From NCBI GenBank assembly GCA_027019845.1, contig JALUWE010000554.1, forward strand, positions 1 to 5,887: 5,887 bases of DNA. The letters are read 5' to 3'. The DNA is from Anaerolineales bacterium. Its GTDB lineage: Bacteria; Chloroflexota; Anaerolineae; Anaerolineales; JABWBV01. Position 1 is the first letter of the stretch, and every line of letters starts with the position of its first letter. Made by a program: the position numbers and the translations under genes. The notes beneath the pieces are model-generated. The model did not search any database and was not told where the DNA came from. It worked only from the letters and a program-made list of their open reading frames with translations. Below, in pieces: positions 1 to 5,199 of this stretch.

Positions 1-316
1 TGACGGCCTGCGAATCGCGAATCGAAAACGGGCGGCCAGGGTTGATCGCCACCACGAACTGCACCCCCGGCTGCAACTCCCTCAGGCTGTCCACCGGGAT
101 GCGCTCGCCGTTCTCGATAACGGTCATCTCCCCCGCGGTCAGGCCAGATACGAAACGCCCCTGCTCGTCCCGCACTTCCAGAAATGCCGAAATCTCCGGA
201 AACGCGTCGGTTTTCGGGGCGCTCACGAATGCTCTCGTTTCCTCCTGCGCGCCAGCCAATTGTGGCAAGAGCAGGAAAACGAACACCAGGCTGATGATCT
301 TAAAGGACCTGGACAT
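1..316 (-). CDS. Secreted protein N-terminus, VWA-domain-protein-like (partial, runs off left edge)
   Basis: Reading the minus strand from the ATG at 316-314 gives 105 open codons to the window edge, so the C-terminus is missing. Residues 1-23 are a classic Sec signal peptide: basic start MSRSFK, hydrophobic core IISLVFVFLLL, and the cleavage-like site AGA before QEE. The mature part begins as a beta-rich stretch (FPEISAFLEVRDEQGRFVSG, then a TVIENGERIPVDSL segment and VVAINPG). This resembles the region just before the VWA fold in Chloroflexota VWA-containing surface proteins. The MIDAS motif, if present, lies beyond the window, so the VWA assignment is from resemblance only. The start is supported by a strong promoter whose -10 box lies only 6 nt upstream. 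There is no Shine-Dalgarno, so the mRNA is probably leaderless. The gene is divergent from the heparinase-family gene. The reading frame, signal peptide and promoter are secure; the family is moderately sure. Confidence 0.72.
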   Translation of the reverse strand, partial: MSRSFKIISLVFVFLLLPQLAGAQEETRAFVSAPKTDAFPEISAFLEVRDEQGRFVSGLTAGEMTVIENGERIPVDSLRELQPGVQFVVAINPGRPFSIRDSQAV

Positions 317-322
317 AAAATC

Positions 323-350
323 ATTATACACACAATCGCGGGGATGTAAA
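323..350 (-). promoter_or_regulatory. Sigma-70-type promoter for the secreted-protein gene, predicting a leaderless transcript
   Basis: On the minus strand, TTTACA (350-345, five of six matches to TTGACA) is followed after 16 bp by a perfect TATAAT (328-323). The A of the ATG lies at 316, so only 6 bases separate the -10 box from the start codon. Transcription would be expected to begin at or next to the ATG. The boxes are seen directly; the transcription start is inferred. Confidence 0.65.
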
Positions 351-371
351 GCCGGGGCGGATTAAAATTTT

Positions 372-441
372 CGTCATTGCGAGCAGCCCCGCAGCGCGTT
401 GGGCGTCGAAAGGGAAGCCATCTCCCGCACCGCGGAGGTGG
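372..441. repeat. REP/MITE-like interspersed palindromic element
   Basis: The stretch starts with CGTCATTGCGAG and continues to GGGAAGCCATCTCC, the two ends of a short interspersed element that recurs in many bacterial genomes as TCATTGCGAG...GAAGCAATCTC. It folds into two potential stems: GCCC (386-389) with GGGC (401-404), and CCATCTCC (418-425) with GGAGGTGG (434-441, one T-G pair, 8-nt loop). It is non-coding and sits between the two divergent promoters. Copy number elsewhere in the genome cannot be seen here, but a half-element with the same core lies at 5121-5138. Confidence 0.55.
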
Positions 442-447
442 GAATTG

Positions 448-476
448 TTGACGCCGCCGATCCCCGATGGTAACAT
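448..476 (+). promoter_or_regulatory. Extended -10 promoter for the heparinase-family gene
   Basis: TTGACG (448-453, five of six matches) is followed after 17 bp by TAACAT (471-476, four of six). TG at 468-469 is placed exactly as in an extended -10 (TGnTAnnnT). Transcription would start near 483. This would exclude the TTG at 445 and the ATG at 475 as starts and favours the ATG at 505, giving a leader of about 22 nt without a Shine-Dalgarno. Confidence 0.5.
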
Positions 477-504
477 GACTTCACATTCACAGCCTGTTGC
501 TCCC

Positions 505-2517
505 ATGAGAAAACTTCTCTTCGCCCTCAAAGCCGCACGCGAACTCGGCTTCCGGCACGTCGGCCTGTACGCGCTCTACCAACTGGGAAAACGCAGCGGC
601 TATTGGCGCTGGCGCACCCCTGTGCGAGAATCATCGCCCGGACCGTGGCCGGTCCATGCCTCGGACACCCTCCCCCTCCCGAACCCGGACAGGGTCGCGG
701 TTTTCCAGGCCACGGACTCCCAAAAAACGTTTTCCGCTGCCGATCAAATCCTGCACGGTCGCGTTACCCTGTTCGGCGGGGTGACCGCGCCCCTTCAGCT
801 TACCCTCCCCGGGCCTCTCGGGCACTGGACGCGCCACGAAAGCGCGCAATGGCAGGGCCGCGACATCAAATTCGTCTGGGAGCCGGCCCGCTTCGGCTGG
901 GCTTTCGCCCTGGGACGTGCCTACCACCTGAGCGGGGACGAGCGTTACCCGGCCGCGTTCTGGCACCACCTGGAAACATTCGTGCAGCACAACCCGCCCA
1001 ACCGCGGCCCCCACTGGGCTTCTGCGCAGGAAGTCGGGCTGCGCATCCTGGCGTTTGCCTTCGCGGCGCGCGCCCTGGCCGCCTCCCGGCACACCACCTC
1101 CGAGCGGCTGGCGCTGCTCTCGGGCGCCATCGCCGCGCACGCGGCCCGCATCCCCCCCACCCTGGTCTACGCCCGCGCCCAAAACAACAACCACCTGCTC
1201 AGCGAGGCTGCCGCGCTCTACACCGCGGCCCTGCTGCTCCCCAGCCACCCCCGCGCGCCGCGCTGGCGCGGTCTGGGCTGGCGCTGGCTGCACCACGGCC
1301 TGCAAACCCAGATCGAACCCGGCGGGAGCTACGTCCAGCAAAGCACCAGCTACCACCGCCTGATGCTGCAACTCGCTCTGTGGACCTGCACCCTGGCGCA
1401 GCGAGCCGGGCAGCCCTTCCCGCAAACCAGCCTCGAACGCCTGGCCGCAGCCACCCGCTGGCTGCTGGCCCTATGCGATCCGGACAGCGGGCGTGTCCCC
1501 AACCTGGGGCCCAACGACGGCGCGCTGATCCTGCCCCTCACCGCCTGCCCCCACCACGACTACCGCCCCACCCTCCAGGCCGCGGCGCGCGCCTTCCTCG
1601 GCCAACCCGCCTTCCCCCCCGGCCCCTGGGACGAGCTGGGGGCCTGGATGGGGATTGCAGATTCGGGAGCGGAGAGCAGCCAGTCGAGAGCCGCGATTGG
1701 GGATGAGAAATGGCGGCTGGACAGTGCGCCATTCACCATTCACCACCCTGCGGCACAGCTCAGGACAGGCGCATCATTGCCCGCCCGTGCCATTCTGCGC
1801 GTGGCGCGCTTCGCCCACCGGCCCGGCCACGCCGACCAACTGCACCTCGATCTGTGGTGGCGCGGCCTGAACGTGGCGCGCGACCCCGGCACCTACCTCT
1901 ACAACGCCGACCCGCCCTGGGACAACAGCCTGGCCACCGCCTTCGTCCACAACACCCTGACCATCGACGGCCGCGACCAGATGACACGCGCCGGACGTTT
2001 CCTGTACCTCGACCGCGCCCAGGCACAACTGCTCGAACATACCCCCACCCGCCTGGCCGCGCAACACGATGGTTACCGCGCCCTCGGCCTGATCCACCGC
2101 CGCACCGTGGAAGCGCTGGATAACGGCTGGCGCATCACCGATCACGTCGCACCCCGCACGCCGGCACGCCGCACCCCCCGCGTCCGCCTCCACTGGCTGC
2201 TACCCGACTGGCCCTGGGAACTGGAGGGCAGCACCCTGCGCCTCCAATCGCCGTATGGCCGGATCGAGGTCTCCATAGCCAGCATCCAGGATCAGGAATC
2301 AGGGAGCAGGAATCGGGGATTCGAGATGGGGCCCGGGGCAGGAGACATCGCCCTCTTTCGTGCCGGTGAGGCCTTGCACGGGAACGCCCCCGCGCACCCC
2401 ACCTGGGGCTGGTATTCGCCCACCTACGGCGTCAAAGAACCGGCCCTGGCCTTCGTCCTGGAAACCGCCGGCCCCGCCCCCCTCACCCTGGTTTCGCAAT
2501 GGGCGTTTCCCGGATGA
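505..2517 (+). CDS. Heparinase II/III-family protein (polysaccharide lyase-like)
   Basis: The 670-residue protein has two parts. Residues 1 to about 375 form an alpha-helical toroid-like domain, opening with MRKLLFALKAARELGF and YALYQLGKRSGYWRWRTP. From about 425 comes the C-terminal beta-sandwich heparinase II/III domain. Motifs expected for the active site are visible: NNNHLLSEAAAL with His230, GGSYVQQSTSYHRL with Tyr283/His284, and GHADQLHLDLWWRG with His442, followed by DPGTYLYN. Family members eliminate uronic-acid-containing polysaccharides such as heparin-like glycans or alginate; the substrate here is unknown. No signal peptide is seen, so a cytoplasmic or polysaccharide-biosynthesis-linked role is possible. 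An ATG at 475 is an alternative start, but it falls in the proposed promoter and the family-like sequence starts at 505. Two segments, residues about 383-425 and 596-609, are encoded by repeat-derived DNA with atypical codons (AGA, AGG, TCA, ATT) yet keep the frame. The domain calls are firm; activity is inferred. Confidence 0.85.
   Translation: MRKLLFALKAARELGFRHVGLYALYQLGKRSGYWRWRTPVRESSPGPWPVHASDTLPLPNPDRVAVFQATDSQKTFSAADQILHGRVTLFGGVTAPLQLTLPGPLGHWTRHESAQWQGRDIKFVWEPARFGWAFALGRAYHLSGDERYPAAFWHHLETFVQHNPPNRGPHWASAQEVGLRILAFAFAARALAASRHTTSERLALLSGAIAAHAARIPPTLVYARAQNNNHLLSEAAALYTAALLLPSHPRAPRWRGLGWRWLHHGLQTQIEPGGSYVQQSTSYHRLMLQLALWTCTLAQRAGQPFPQTSLERLAAATRWLLALCDPDSGRVPNLGPNDGALILPLTACPHHDYRPTLQAAARAFLGQPAFPPGPWDELGAWMGIADSGAESSQSRAAIGDEKWRLDSAPFTIHHPAAQLRTGASLPARAILRVARFAHRPGHADQLHLDLWWRGLNVARDPGTYLYNADPPWDNSLATAFVHNTLTIDGRDQMTRAGRFLYLDRAQAQLLEHTPTRLAAQHDGYRALGLIHRRTVEALDNGWRITDHVAPRTPARRTPRVRLHWLLPDWPWELEGSTLRLQSPYGRIEVSIASIQDQESGSRNRGFEMGPGAGDIALFRAGEALHGNAPAHPTWGWYSPTYGVKEPALAFVLETAGPAPLTLVSQWAFPG
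1651..1770. repeat. Degenerate heptamer array and interspersed-repeat fragments inside the heparinase-family gene
   Basis: From 1651 the sequence can be cut into nine consecutive 7-mers: GGGATTG, CAGATTC, GGGAGCG, GAGAGCA, GCCAGTC, GAGAGCC, GCGATTG, GGGATGA, GAAATGG (1651-1713; 63 nt = 21 codons). Two exact ATTCACC heptamers (1731-1744) follow, then CGGCACAGCTCAGGACAGGC (1751-1770). The last resembles an interspersed motif, GCTCAGGACAGGC, that recurs in Chloroflexota genomes. The block lies in the linker between the helical and beta-sandwich domains and uses codons unlike its surroundings. Confidence 0.55.
2289..2329. repeat. Second heptamer array inside the heparinase-family gene
   Basis: The units are GGATCA, GGAATCA, GGGAGCA, GGAATCG, GGGATTC and GAGATGG, one 6-mer and five 7-mers with the shape GGRAKCR. 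They encode about residues 596-609 (QESGSRNRGFEM region) between two beta-strand-like segments (IEVSIAS and GDIALFRAG), consistent with a surface loop. The reading frame passes through intact. The motif resembles that of the array at 1651. Confidence 0.6.
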
Positions 2518-2611
2518 GGTAGTGGTTGTAAAATAAGTCCTATCAGGAGGCTTGCCCAATTCCTGATCCCAAACTGTCACGTTTGCCATCCCGACATGGG
2601 TTACACTTGGG
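2518..2611. other. Intergenic gap between heparinase-family and phosphodiesterase genes, with two inverted repeats
   Basis: The 94-nt gap contains the perfect inverted repeat ATCAGGA (2542-2548) / TCCTGAT (2561-2567) with a 12-nt loop, and CAAAC (2570-2574) / GTTTG (2581-2585) with a 6-nt spacer. Neither is followed by a T-tract, so they are not convincing intrinsic terminators and could instead be operator-like. A possible -10 box, TACACT (2602-2607), lacks a well-spaced -35. Whether the downstream gene has its own promoter or is read through from upstream is undecided. Confidence 0.35.
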
Positions 2612-4114
2612 ATGCTGATCATGACGACATACCGCCCCCAACGCACCCTGTTGCTCAACATCGACGGACTGCGCCCGGACGTTTTCGAGCGGGCGCTGCA
2701 AGACGGCAAAATCCCCAACCTGGCCCGGCTGGTGGGCGGGCGCGACTGGCAACACGGCCTCCGCTTCGACATGGTGTCCACCGCGCCCTCCATCACCTTT
2801 TGCTGCCAGGCATCCATCGTCACCGCCGCGCACCCGCGTGAACACGGCATCACCGGCAACCAGTTCTTCGACCGTTTCGGAAAAGTCTCGGGAGAGCCGC
2901 GGCACTACGTTTACGACATCGGCGGCCACCGCATGGCGTTTGGCGACACGCTGAACGTCTTCCTCAACGACCTGGCCAGCAAATCCATCAACCCCGAACT
3001 GCCCACCCTCTACGAAGTTGCAGCCCAACACGGCGCCACCTCCACCGTCATCTACCACATGTACGGCCGCGGGGCCACCCACTGGATCAAACCCGGCATC
3101 GACGACTGGCGCAACTTCTTCACCCTCAACGAAGCCCTGGGCATCTCCTCCAAGAAATACGACCAGACCATGACCGCCGAGGCCATCCAGCACCTGCGCG
3201 GCGGCCACCGCCCCGACATCCTGATGCTGTACTACTGGGGGTTGGACCACACCTCACACATCCACGGCCCCAAAAGCCAGTACCCTTATCTGACCGAAAC
3301 CCTCGACCCCATGCTGGGCGAGTTTCTGGCCGCATACGAATCGCTGGGACTGATGGAAGACACCCTGTTTGTCATCTTCTCGGACCATGGCCAGATCGAG
3401 GTGTACGAAGACACCCGCCACTGCCTGCAACTGCGCTTTCCCCCGCTCGACCTGGGCATCGGCTACGTGTTCAAAGCCCTCAAGCGTGACGTGCTCGACA
3501 TGCCCGGCGAAACCAGAGTGGACTGTGTGATGAGCATGAACGGCGGCCTGGCACATCTGTACGTGCGCCCCAAACGCCGCAACTGGCAAACGCCGCCCCA
3601 CCTCCAGCGCGACATCTTGCCCCTGGCCACAGCCTTTTGGGAAGCCACCACCACCGGACGTTACTACAACGGCCTGTTCAACGCCCTCGACCTGATCCTG
3701 GTGCGCAACACCGAACAAGACGGTTGGTACGGCCCCTATCAGGCTTACACCCCCCAGGGCTTGATCCCCCTCCAGCAATATCTGGACATGCGCCCCGACC
3801 TACAGGCCACAGACCCCATTCACCGGCTGGAGGCGCTCTCGTCTCCCAACAGCGGCGACATCCTGCTCCTCTCCAACTATGCCGAGGGGTACTACTTCTC
3901 CTACCCGTACAAAGGCGTCCACGGCGGGATGCACCCCGAAGATTCGCGCGCCCTGCTGGCTTACGGCCTGCCCTGCGCAGAGGGCGAGCACGTAGCGCAG
4001 CTCAACAGCACCATCGCCGCGGCCATCGAAAAACGCTGCCAGCGCGAAGGGGGACGCCAGGTCACACTGGCCGACATCGCCCACGGCATCCGCGCCGCGA
4101 TGGGGTGGGGATGA
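2612..4114 (+). CDS. Type I phosphodiesterase / alkaline phosphatase superfamily protein
   Basis: This 500-residue protein belongs to the metal-dependent alkaline phosphatase superfamily (nucleotide pyrophosphatase/phosphodiesterase branch), which cleaves phosphomono- or phosphodiesters through a Thr/Ser nucleophile and two metal ions. The expected ligands are all visible: Asp18 in NIDGLRPD, the likely nucleophile Thr62 in APSITFCCQ, AHPREHGITGN (74-83), Asp212 and His216 in WGLDHTSHIHGP, Asp258/His259 in FSDHGQ, and His437 in HGGMHPED. The position usually held by Asn after the nucleophile (TFPN in NPPs) reads TFCC, so substrate binding may differ. No signal peptide or membrane segment is seen, pointing to the cytoplasm. 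The start is uncertain: ATG 2612 is given, but ATG 2621 (MTTYRPQRT) is equally possible, as neither has a Shine-Dalgarno. The gene lies 94 nt downstream of the heparinase-family gene in the same direction and converges on mscL with 16 nt between stops. The substrate is unknown. Confidence 0.87.
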   Translation: MLIMTTYRPQRTLLLNIDGLRPDVFERALQDGKIPNLARLVGGRDWQHGLRFDMVSTAPSITFCCQASIVTAAHPREHGITGNQFFDRFGKVSGEPRHYVYDIGGHRMAFGDTLNVFLNDLASKSINPELPTLYEVAAQHGATSTVIYHMYGRGATHWIKPGIDDWRNFFTLNEALGISSKKYDQTMTAEAIQHLRGGHRPDILMLYYWGLDHTSHIHGPKSQYPYLTETLDPMLGEFLAAYESLGLMEDTLFVIFSDHGQIEVYEDTRHCLQLRFPPLDLGIGYVFKALKRDVLDMPGETRVDCVMSMNGGLAHLYVRPKRRNWQTPPHLQRDILPLATAFWEATTTGRYYNGLFNALDLILVRNTEQDGWYGPYQAYTPQGLIPLQQYLDMRPDLQATDPIHRLEALSSPNSGDILLLSNYAEGYYFSYPYKGVHGGMHPEDSRALLAYGLPCAEGEHVAQLNSTIAAAIEKRCQREGGRQVTLADIAHGIRAAMGWG

Positions 4115-4130
4115 GGGTGTAAGGCGTAAG

Positions 4131-4556
4131 TTATCTTTTTTCCCGCAGCAAATCGCGAATTTCAGCCAGCAGCTTCTCCTCCGCAGAGGGTTCGGGCGGT
4201 GGAGGCGGGGGCGCGGCTTCAGCTTCTTTCTTTTGCGCCCGCTCCGCGGCTTTGAGCACCAGGAAAACCGCGAACGCCACGATCAGAAAATTGATCACCG
4301 TGTTGAGAAACACGCCATAATTGATCGTGGCAGCACCGGCCTCCTGCGCCGCGGCTAGCGTGGTGTACCCCTCCCCGGACAGATCGATAAACAGATTACT
4401 GAAATCCACCTTACCGAGCAACAATCCGATAGGGGGCATCAAAATATCATTGACGAACGATTTCACAATCGCGCCAAACGCGGCACCAATGATGACAGCA
4501 ACCGCCAGATCGAGCACGTTGCCTCGCATGATGAACTTGCGAAATTCCTTCAACAT
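4131..4556 (-). CDS. mscL: Large-conductance mechanosensitive channel MscL
   Basis: The 141-residue protein matches MscL over its whole length (E. coli MscL has 136). MscL is an inner-membrane homopentamer that opens under membrane tension and releases solutes during hypo-osmotic shock. The N-terminal amphipathic helix and pore-lining TM1 are plain (FRKFIMRGNVLDLAVAVIIG, then AAFGAIVKSFVNDILMPPIG, residues 6-44). A loop containing VDFSNLFIDL follows, then TM2 (about 80-103, FLNTVINFLIVAFAVFLV). The C-terminal helix (126-141, EEKLLAEIRDLLREKR) would form the cytoplasmic bundle. It is joined by a charged stretch and a run of six prolines (116-121), which is longer than usual. A perfect AGGAGG lies 4 nt before the ATG and overlaps the stop of the upstream membrane-protein gene, so the two are almost certainly co-transcribed. 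Confidence 0.97.
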   Translation of the reverse strand: MLKEFRKFIMRGNVLDLAVAVIIGAAFGAIVKSFVNDILMPPIGLLLGKVDFSNLFIDLSGEGYTTLAAAQEAGAATINYGVFLNTVINFLIVAFAVFLVLKAAERAQKKEAEAAPPPPPPEPSAEEKLLAEIRDLLREKR

Positions 4557-4560
4557 ACAG

Positions 4561-4566
4561 CCTCCT
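4561..4566 (-). promoter_or_regulatory. Shine-Dalgarno of mscL, overlapping the upstream stop codon
   Basis: On the minus strand AGGAGG (4566-4561) stands 4 nt before the mscL ATG. Its first base is also the last base of the TGA stop (4568-4566) of the upstream gene. It is the only strong Shine-Dalgarno in front of any gene in this window. The arrangement suggests translational coupling. Confidence 0.8.
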
Positions 4567-4946
4567 CATTCGAAAAATGTTTTGATTTTTTGCCACAGAC
4601 CGATAGCACCCCCCGCGATCAGCACTATTCCAATCCCGACCCCCATCACGTTACCCAAAAACGGCACCCCCTCTACATCGATACTGATCCCTGTCAAAGC
4701 GGTCAGCGCGGAAAGCAACGCGAGCAGCAACCCCCCGATCACAAACGTCACGCCGAACACGATCACCAGCGGACTTTGCCGCGCCGCCACCGCCTTGCGC
4801 CGCTCATACGCCACCTGATAGACGAACTTTTGCGCCCGGGGCCAATCCCACCCCGTGCGTTCACATACCTCCATCACAACGTCGCTGCGCCGGCGGTGTT
4901 TACCTAACTCCTCGACCACAAATTGCGCAATCTGTTCGTGCTCCAT
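4566..4946 (-). CDS. Small membrane protein of unknown function, two TM helices, upstream of mscL
   Basis: This 126-residue protein is not recognised as a named family. Residues 1-55 are a soluble, charged helical domain (MEHEQIAQFVVEELGKHRRR, then VCERTGWDWPRAQKFV) that could be a small helical DNA- or protein-binding fold. Two hydrophobic helices follow, at about 59-84 (PLVIVFGVTFVIGGLLLALLSALTAL) and 98-118 (GNVMGVGIGIVLIAGGAIGLW), separated by a short loop, with a basic end (QKIKTFF). Both termini would face the cytoplasm if the Arg/Lys-rich flank stays inside. Only 9 nt separate its stop from the mscL ATG, so it likely belongs to the same transcript and may be linked to membrane-stress responses; this is inference. 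No Shine-Dalgarno precedes the ATG, because a degenerate repeat array begins at the start codon. Confidence 0.85.
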   Translation of the reverse strand: MEHEQIAQFVVEELGKHRRRSDVVMEVCERTGWDWPRAQKFVYQVAYERRKAVAARQSPLVIVFGVTFVIGGLLLALLSALTALTGISIDVEGVPFLGNVMGVGIGIVLIAGGAIGLWQKIKTFFE

Positions 4947-5102
4947 GTTCAGTGTCCCGTGTTCAGTATTCAGTGTTCAGTGTTCCCAGTGCTCCCAGTG
5001 TTCCAATGCTCAGTGCTCCCAGTGCCTTCAGTTGTCTTATTGGTCTTATTGGTCTCAGCGGTCTCAGTGCTCCCAGTGCCTTCAGCGTTTCAGCGTTCCC
5101 GG
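4946..5102. repeat. Degenerate tandem array shifting from 7-nt to 9-nt units
   Basis: In plus orientation the first units are heptamers: TGTTCAG (4946), TGTCCCG, TGTTCAG, TATTCAG, TGTTCAG (to 4980). Mostly nonamers follow: TGTTCCCAG, TGCTCCCAG, a shortened TGTTCCAA and TGCTCAG, TGCTCCCAG, TGCCTTCAG, TTGTCTTAT, TGGTCTTAT, TGGTCTCAG, CGGTCTCAG, TGCTCCCAG, TGCCTTCAG, then CGTTTCAG and CGTTCCCGG. Two 23-nt identical segments (5009-5031 and 5063-5085) lie exactly 54 nt (six nonamers) apart. There are no spacers, so it is not a CRISPR. It fills most of the divergent intergenic region and would carry any promoter of the mscL operon. Open frames across it are low-complexity Ser/Gln/Cys and are judged non-coding. 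Confidence 0.85.
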
Positions 5103-5120
5103 TGCATGGTTCAGGGCTGG

Positions 5121-5138
5121 CGCTCCCTCGCGATGATA
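5121..5138 (-). repeat. Half-copy of the REP/MITE-like element
   Basis: On the minus strand this reads TATCATCGCGAGGGAGCG, matching the usual TCATTGCGAGGGAGCG end of the interspersed element at all but one base. It is oriented opposite to the copy starting at 372, where nine of the ten core bases TCATTGCGAG agree. No matching right half is seen nearby, so it is a fragment or a strongly decayed copy. Confidence 0.4.
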
Positions 5139-5184
5139 AGTTTCTTAGCAGCCGCGTTTTTCCGCTAAATTATACCCCGCTCTT

Positions 5185-5193
5185 TGATACAAT
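5185..5193 (+). promoter_or_regulatory. Extended -10 element for the GGCT-PNPOx fusion gene, predicting a leaderless transcript
   Basis: TGATACAAT contains TG, one base, then TACAAT (5188-5193, five of six matches to TATAAT), an extended -10. No convincing -35 lies 16-18 bp upstream, which an extended -10 can tolerate. Six bases separate it from the ATG at 5200, so the transcript would start at about the A of the ATG. No Shine-Dalgarno is present. Confidence 0.5.
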
Positions 5194-5199
5194 GTTGCC

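Noticed and set aside
42..365. 107-codon plus-strand open frame at the left edge
   Set aside because: The opposite strand has a signal peptide, a well-placed promoter and family-like sequence; the plus product is Ser/Thr/Pro-rich with no domain.
445..504. N-terminal extension of the heparinase-family protein from TTG 445 or ATG 475
   Set aside because: The family-like sequence starts at MRKLLF (505), and the extension overlaps a TTGACG/TAACAT promoter.
631..1425. 264-codon minus-strand open frame opposite the heparinase-family gene
   Set aside because: It is an antisense shadow rich in Gly/Ala/Val/Gln without a recognisable motif; the same holds for the antisense frames opposite the phosphodiesterase gene.
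603..1706. Long plus-strand open frame overlapping the heparinase-family gene
   Set aside because: The product is low-complexity Pro/Arg/Ala with no domain, the signature of a GC-rich out-of-frame shadow; the overlapping gene has clear family motifs.
2542..2567. Intrinsic terminator after the heparinase-family gene
   Set aside because: The 7-bp inverted repeat is real, but the stem is modest and no T-run follows; it is recorded only as an inverted repeat.
4946..5102. Possible CRISPR array
   Set aside because: Units are 7-9 nt and contiguous, with no unique spacers and no 20-40 nt palindromic repeat; no cas gene is present.
5145..5170. Terminator-like TTAGC...GCTAA inverted repeat with a T-run
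   Set aside because: The stem is only 5 bp and the five Ts lie inside the loop, not after the stem; no gene ends here.
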